From: an uncultured Lachnospiraceae bacterium
Lineage (GTDB): Bacteria > Bacillota > Clostridia > Lachnospirales > Lachnospiraceae
Direction: 5' to 3'
Assembly: GCA_947243855.1 (NCBI GenBank)
Contig: CAMXIK010000014.1
Span: 1 to 64,000 of the forward strand
DNA: 64,000 bases
Under the pieces are notes generated by a model. It was given only the letters and a program-made list of their open reading frames with translations. It did not search any database and was not told the origin of the DNA. The position numbers were made by a program, and so were the translations under genes. This document shows, piece after piece, positions 61,335 to 64,000 of the stretch; position 1 is the first letter of the stretch; the number at the start of each line of letters is the position of its first letter.

Positions 61335-63128
61335 CTACCCCGGCAGACTCCCCTCCACACACAGCGCCCCATACCCCACTCTCGCATCCGGATACTCCGC
61401 CACCCCGCGGATCGGCTTCGCACCCTTTCTGAGATAAGCCTTCACCTTCTCCCCGTACAAATACGGATCGTTCCCCATCACAATCCCCCACTGCATCAGC
61501 AAGGCCGCAGCTCCCGTCACAAAAGGAGTTGCAAAGGAGGTGCCCGTGACCGGCGAATAACCGCCATATCTGTCGGGCGCCATGACACCCACCCCCGGCG
61601 CCACAAGATCCGGTTTCACATAAGTGTCCGAAGTCCGGCTGTTTACCTGTTCCTCATACAGATATCCCCTGCCTGAAAAATCGGCGTATGATTCATAGAC
61701 TGGATCATAGGCTCCTACCGTAACTACATTGCCGGCAGTGGAAGGAATAGTGAGCGTCACATCCGGCGTGGTTCTGACAAAACGGGTGTCCGCGCTTCGC
61801 ACGGAAGAAGACGGCAGATAAAACGTATAATTTCCGGTTGCCACCTTCAAGGGACGAATCAAAAACGTCCATACCCCCTCATCCAAATAGGACTCTCCTG
61901 CCGCCGGCAGAAAATCAAAGTAAATTTCCTGTGCTGTCCGATAGGGCGCCGGTTCCCCATTGTAGAGTAAAATTTGTGTCTGCTGCAGCCGATAAACCTG
62001 TTTACCGGGTTGGTCAGTATCGACTTGAAAACGCTCCCCGGAGGGCGACACGACTGTCACAAGAAAACGGTCCGTATATTCCTTCCAGAGCTGTACATTC
62101 AACCCTCTTTCATATGCCCCCACTGTCATTTCCACCCTCACGTTCTGTCCATCCGCATTCCCGTCAGTCATATTGACTGTTTGGGTCACTTCATAAGTCC
62201 CTAGTCTTTCCGCCCGCACGCTGCTTCCCACATGCCCTCCGGACGCGCCCTCATTTCCACTGCCCACACAGATCACGCTTCTTCCAATTTCCGAAACATT
62301 ATTGATAAACCGTTCCAACAACGAAGTCCCGTCATGAGGGCCATACGTATTTCCAAAACTTAAGTTCACAGCCACAGGCATATTCAATGCAACCGATTTA
62401 TTAACCACATAAGTCAATGCCCGCATCAGCTCTGTGGTTCTGGGAAAAGAATTTTCCTTTGGCGTTCCCAGCCTCACAACCAAAAGACTACTCTCCCTTG
62501 CGACTCCCGCATAAGCAGCGCCTGCGCCACCGCCGTTTCCAGCGGCGATTCCAGCCACCGCCGTGCCATGCCCGCTCGTATCAACGCTTGGCACAACTCC
62601 CTCGGCCGCCACCCTGCTGCCCGCCGCAAGAGCCTCGTTGATCTGCGCCGCGTCAAATTCCCGCCCCAGAACCTGATCCCAAAGATACCGGATTCTGGTC
62701 GTACCGTCCGCATTACGAAAATCCATATTATAGTAGCTGATGCCGGAGTCGATCACTGCAACCAGCACGCCCTGTCCCGTCAATTCCCGGAAAATCTGAC
62801 TGCCCGGCGCGTAACAGGAAGCCGTATTGCCGGACAAATCAGAAAAAAAGAGCCGCTTAGGCTTCTCCACATATTCGATTTCCTCCACCTCGGCAAGACG
62901 TTCCACCAATGATTCCGGCACAGTCAAAATCGCGTATCCCGCAATCAGCTCTTCCACCACTATGCCCCATTCCACCAGTCTTTGCAAAGATCCGTGATAT
63001 TTGACAATGACTTCCCATGTGTTTTCCAGCCCGTCGTATCCCACATTCAATTCCAGCGAACGTTCCCGCTCTGCCTCCGGCGTCTGTAGCGCCAAATTCA
63101 ATATATTCTCATTTTTCTGCGAATCCAT
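61335..63128 (-). CDS. Csp-like S8 subtilisin-family protease
   Basis: 597 aa from ATG 63128 (AAAGGG upstream); the frame opens 34 codons earlier without support. No signal peptide. An N-terminal inhibitor-like domain (ENTWEVIVKYHGSLQRL to LTVPESLVERLAEVEEIEYVE) precedes the catalytic domain with Asp in VLVAVIDSGISYY (about residue 127), His in SGHGTAVAGIAAG (about 187) and Ser in GTSFATPFVTGAAALL near 530. A large insertion sits between His and Ser, as in the clostridial Csp proteases that activate the spore cortex lytic enzyme SleC. All three triad residues are kept. Function in germination is inferred from the family. Confidence 0.88.
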   Translation of the reverse strand: MDSQKNENILNLALQTPEAERERSLELNVGYDGLENTWEVIVKYHGSLQRLVEWGIVVEELIAGYAILTVPESLVERLAEVEEIEYVEKPKRLFFSDLSGNTASCYAPGSQIFRELTGQGVLVAVIDSGISYYNMDFRNADGTTRIRYLWDQVLGREFDAAQINEALAAGSRVAAEGVVPSVDTSGHGTAVAGIAAGNGGGAGAAYAGVARESSLLVVRLGTPKENSFPRTTELMRALTYVVNKSVALNMPVAVNLSFGNTYGPHDGTSLLERFINNVSEIGRSVICVGSGNEGASGGHVGSSVRAERLGTYEVTQTVNMTDGNADGQNVRVEMTVGAYERGLNVQLWKEYTDRFLVTVVSPSGERFQVDTDQPGKQVYRLQQTQILLYNGEPAPYRTAQEIYFDFLPAAGESYLDEGVWTFLIRPLKVATGNYTFYLPSSSVRSADTRFVRTTPDVTLTIPSTAGNVVTVGAYDPVYESYADFSGRGYLYEEQVNSRTSDTYVKPDLVAPGVGVMAPDRYGGYSPVTGTSFATPFVTGAAALLMQWGIVMGNDPYLYGEKVKAYLRKGAKPIRGVAEYPDARVGYGALCVEGSLPG

Positions 63129-63199
63129 CTTTTTCCCTTTTCTTTCCGCGCTTTTATATGCTAAAATAGTTTTAGTATATTGTATTAAGAGGAAACGCC

Positions 63200-64000
63200 A
63201 TGAAGACCTTACAAACCGCCATTGCCGCAAACACGAAGAACAAAGAATCCTTCACACATGATTCACCGGAAACCTACGATAATCTTTACGCAAAAAGAGA
63301 TTATGGAACGTTAGACTATCCGGTCAACGCACGCTGTCTGGATCTGCGCAAATCCTATATGAACTGGATTCGCTGGCATTGGCATGAAGAAATGGAAATC
63401 ATCATTGTCAATCAAGGAATTGCCGAAGTCTCCACAGACGACGCCACTTATCTCATCAAGCCGGGGCAGGGGCTCATCGTCAACCAGAATGTCATGCACT
63501 GTATTCATGCCTACAATCAGAAACACTGTATCTTTCTTTCTCTGGTTTTTCATCCGGATTTTATTTTTGGGCACAAAAATAACTATTTGCAGACAGAATA
63601 TTTGCTCCCCATGCAGAATTATCAGCTTTTCAAAGCTTTCTTTCTGGACGAGAGCGCACCTTGGCACGAGCGTATATTGCAGACGTTAAAAGAAATCATT
63701 GACTTGAATCTTGACCAAAATTTCGGCTATGAAATTGCCACCAAAGGATATTTGTGCCATTTCTGGGTAGAGTTGCTGCGACAGCTCCCCCAACCGGACA
63801 CGCCCATTGTTTCCCACGCATCGCAGGACGAACAGCGCGTCAAAGAGGCAATGCTGTTCATTCGGACCCACTATGCGGAACCCCTGACGCTGCAGGAAAT
63901 TGCTGGCAGCATCCACGTCAGCAAAAGCGAATGCTGCCGCTGCTTTGCCAGAACCTTGCAGATGAGTCCATTCGAGTATTTGATGAAATACCGCATCTAC
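63200..64000 (+). CDS. AraC-family regulator, 3' end beyond the window
   Basis: 267 codons are open from ATG 63200 (AGAGG 7 bases upstream) to the window edge with no stop. The N-terminal cupin-like ligand domain has WHWHEEMEIIIVNQG and H-P-D-F-I-F-G. The C-terminal helix-turn-helix starts at VKEAMLFIRTHYAEPLTLQEIAGSIHVSKSECCRCFARTL, followed by MSPFEYLMKYRI. Divergent from the subtilase gene. Such regulators often govern sugar use; the target lies outside the window. Confidence 0.88.
   Translation, partial: MKTLQTAIAANTKNKESFTHDSPETYDNLYAKRDYGTLDYPVNARCLDLRKSYMNWIRWHWHEEMEIIIVNQGIAEVSTDDATYLIKPGQGLIVNQNVMHCIHAYNQKHCIFLSLVFHPDFIFGHKNNYLQTEYLLPMQNYQLFKAFFLDESAPWHERILQTLKEIIDLNLDQNFGYEIATKGYLCHFWVELLRQLPQPDTPIVSHASQDEQRVKEAMLFIRTHYAEPLTLQEIAGSIHVSKSECCRCFARTLQMSPFEYLMKYRIY

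Noticed and set aside
63311..63667. 118-aa minus-strand frame at the right edge
   Set aside because: Antisense to the AraC-family gene, which is open to the window edge with recognisable cupin and helix-turn-helix domains.

Overview
The window looks like chromosome of a spore-forming Clostridia, most likely a member of the Lachnospiraceae (Bacillota). Pointers are the tryptophan-specific T-box leader, the single-chain long PurL, the Csp-like subtilase, an OFA-family transporter, many PD-(D/E)XK/Uma2-type genes, and strong Shine-Dalgarno sequences before nearly every gene. The species is not identifiable by eye.

Region 1 (1 to about 9,460) is AT-rich accessory DNA ending at the 3' end of a tRNA-Met gene. 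It holds the end of an IS256-family element, a second IS256 copy whose transposase carries an internal deletion, a frameshifted tyrosine integrase, a ParB-like gene split by a nonsense codon, a mini J-domain protein, a stand-alone DUF4062 protein, GIY-YIG-like and HNH/AP2-like proteins and an HU-type protein. It reads as a decayed integrative element.

Region 2 (9,459 to 30,640) is core metabolism, all on the minus strand: tRNA-Met, tRNA-Val, argS, a small membrane protein, queH, carB-carA, and a complete trp operon (trpE-G-D-C-F-B-A in transcription order) behind a promoter and a T-box with a UGG specifier. A Uma2 nuclease gene, purL, a TetR regulator and an unknown gene follow.

Region 3 (30,850 to 47,340) is mostly carbohydrate use: a large cyclic-nucleotide-binding-domain protein and an OFA transporter, then a secreted GH13 amylase and a MalEFG-type importer divergent from a LacI regulator. 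Next comes a galactan cluster with two GH53 endo-galactanases, one cytosolic and one lipoprotein. Between them lie an unrecognised 612-aa enzyme-like protein and a translationally coupled zinc ribbon. A Cys/His-rich repeat protein closes the region. A second LacI gene (50,278-51,276) and the 612-aa gene have near-identical 16-bp operator-like sites, which suggests a regulatory link.

Region 4 (47,447 to 57,105) holds an Rpn/PD-(D/E)XK gene, two chemoreceptors, the LacI gene, a secreted metallo-beta-lactamase-fold protein and a D,D-carboxypeptidase. The Rpn gene and the distant Uma2 gene share a conserved 5' leader in which one anti-Shine-Dalgarno strand can pair either with an upstream strand or with the ribosome-binding site. 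This is the strongest candidate for an undescribed regulatory element in the window.

Region 5 (57,219 to 61,140) is an AT-richer defence islet: a zeta-toxin-like kinase with a small putative antitoxin, and a 1,017-aa protein with an Mrr-like nuclease domain fused to a NACHT NTPase. A Csp-like subtilase and a truncated AraC regulator end the window.
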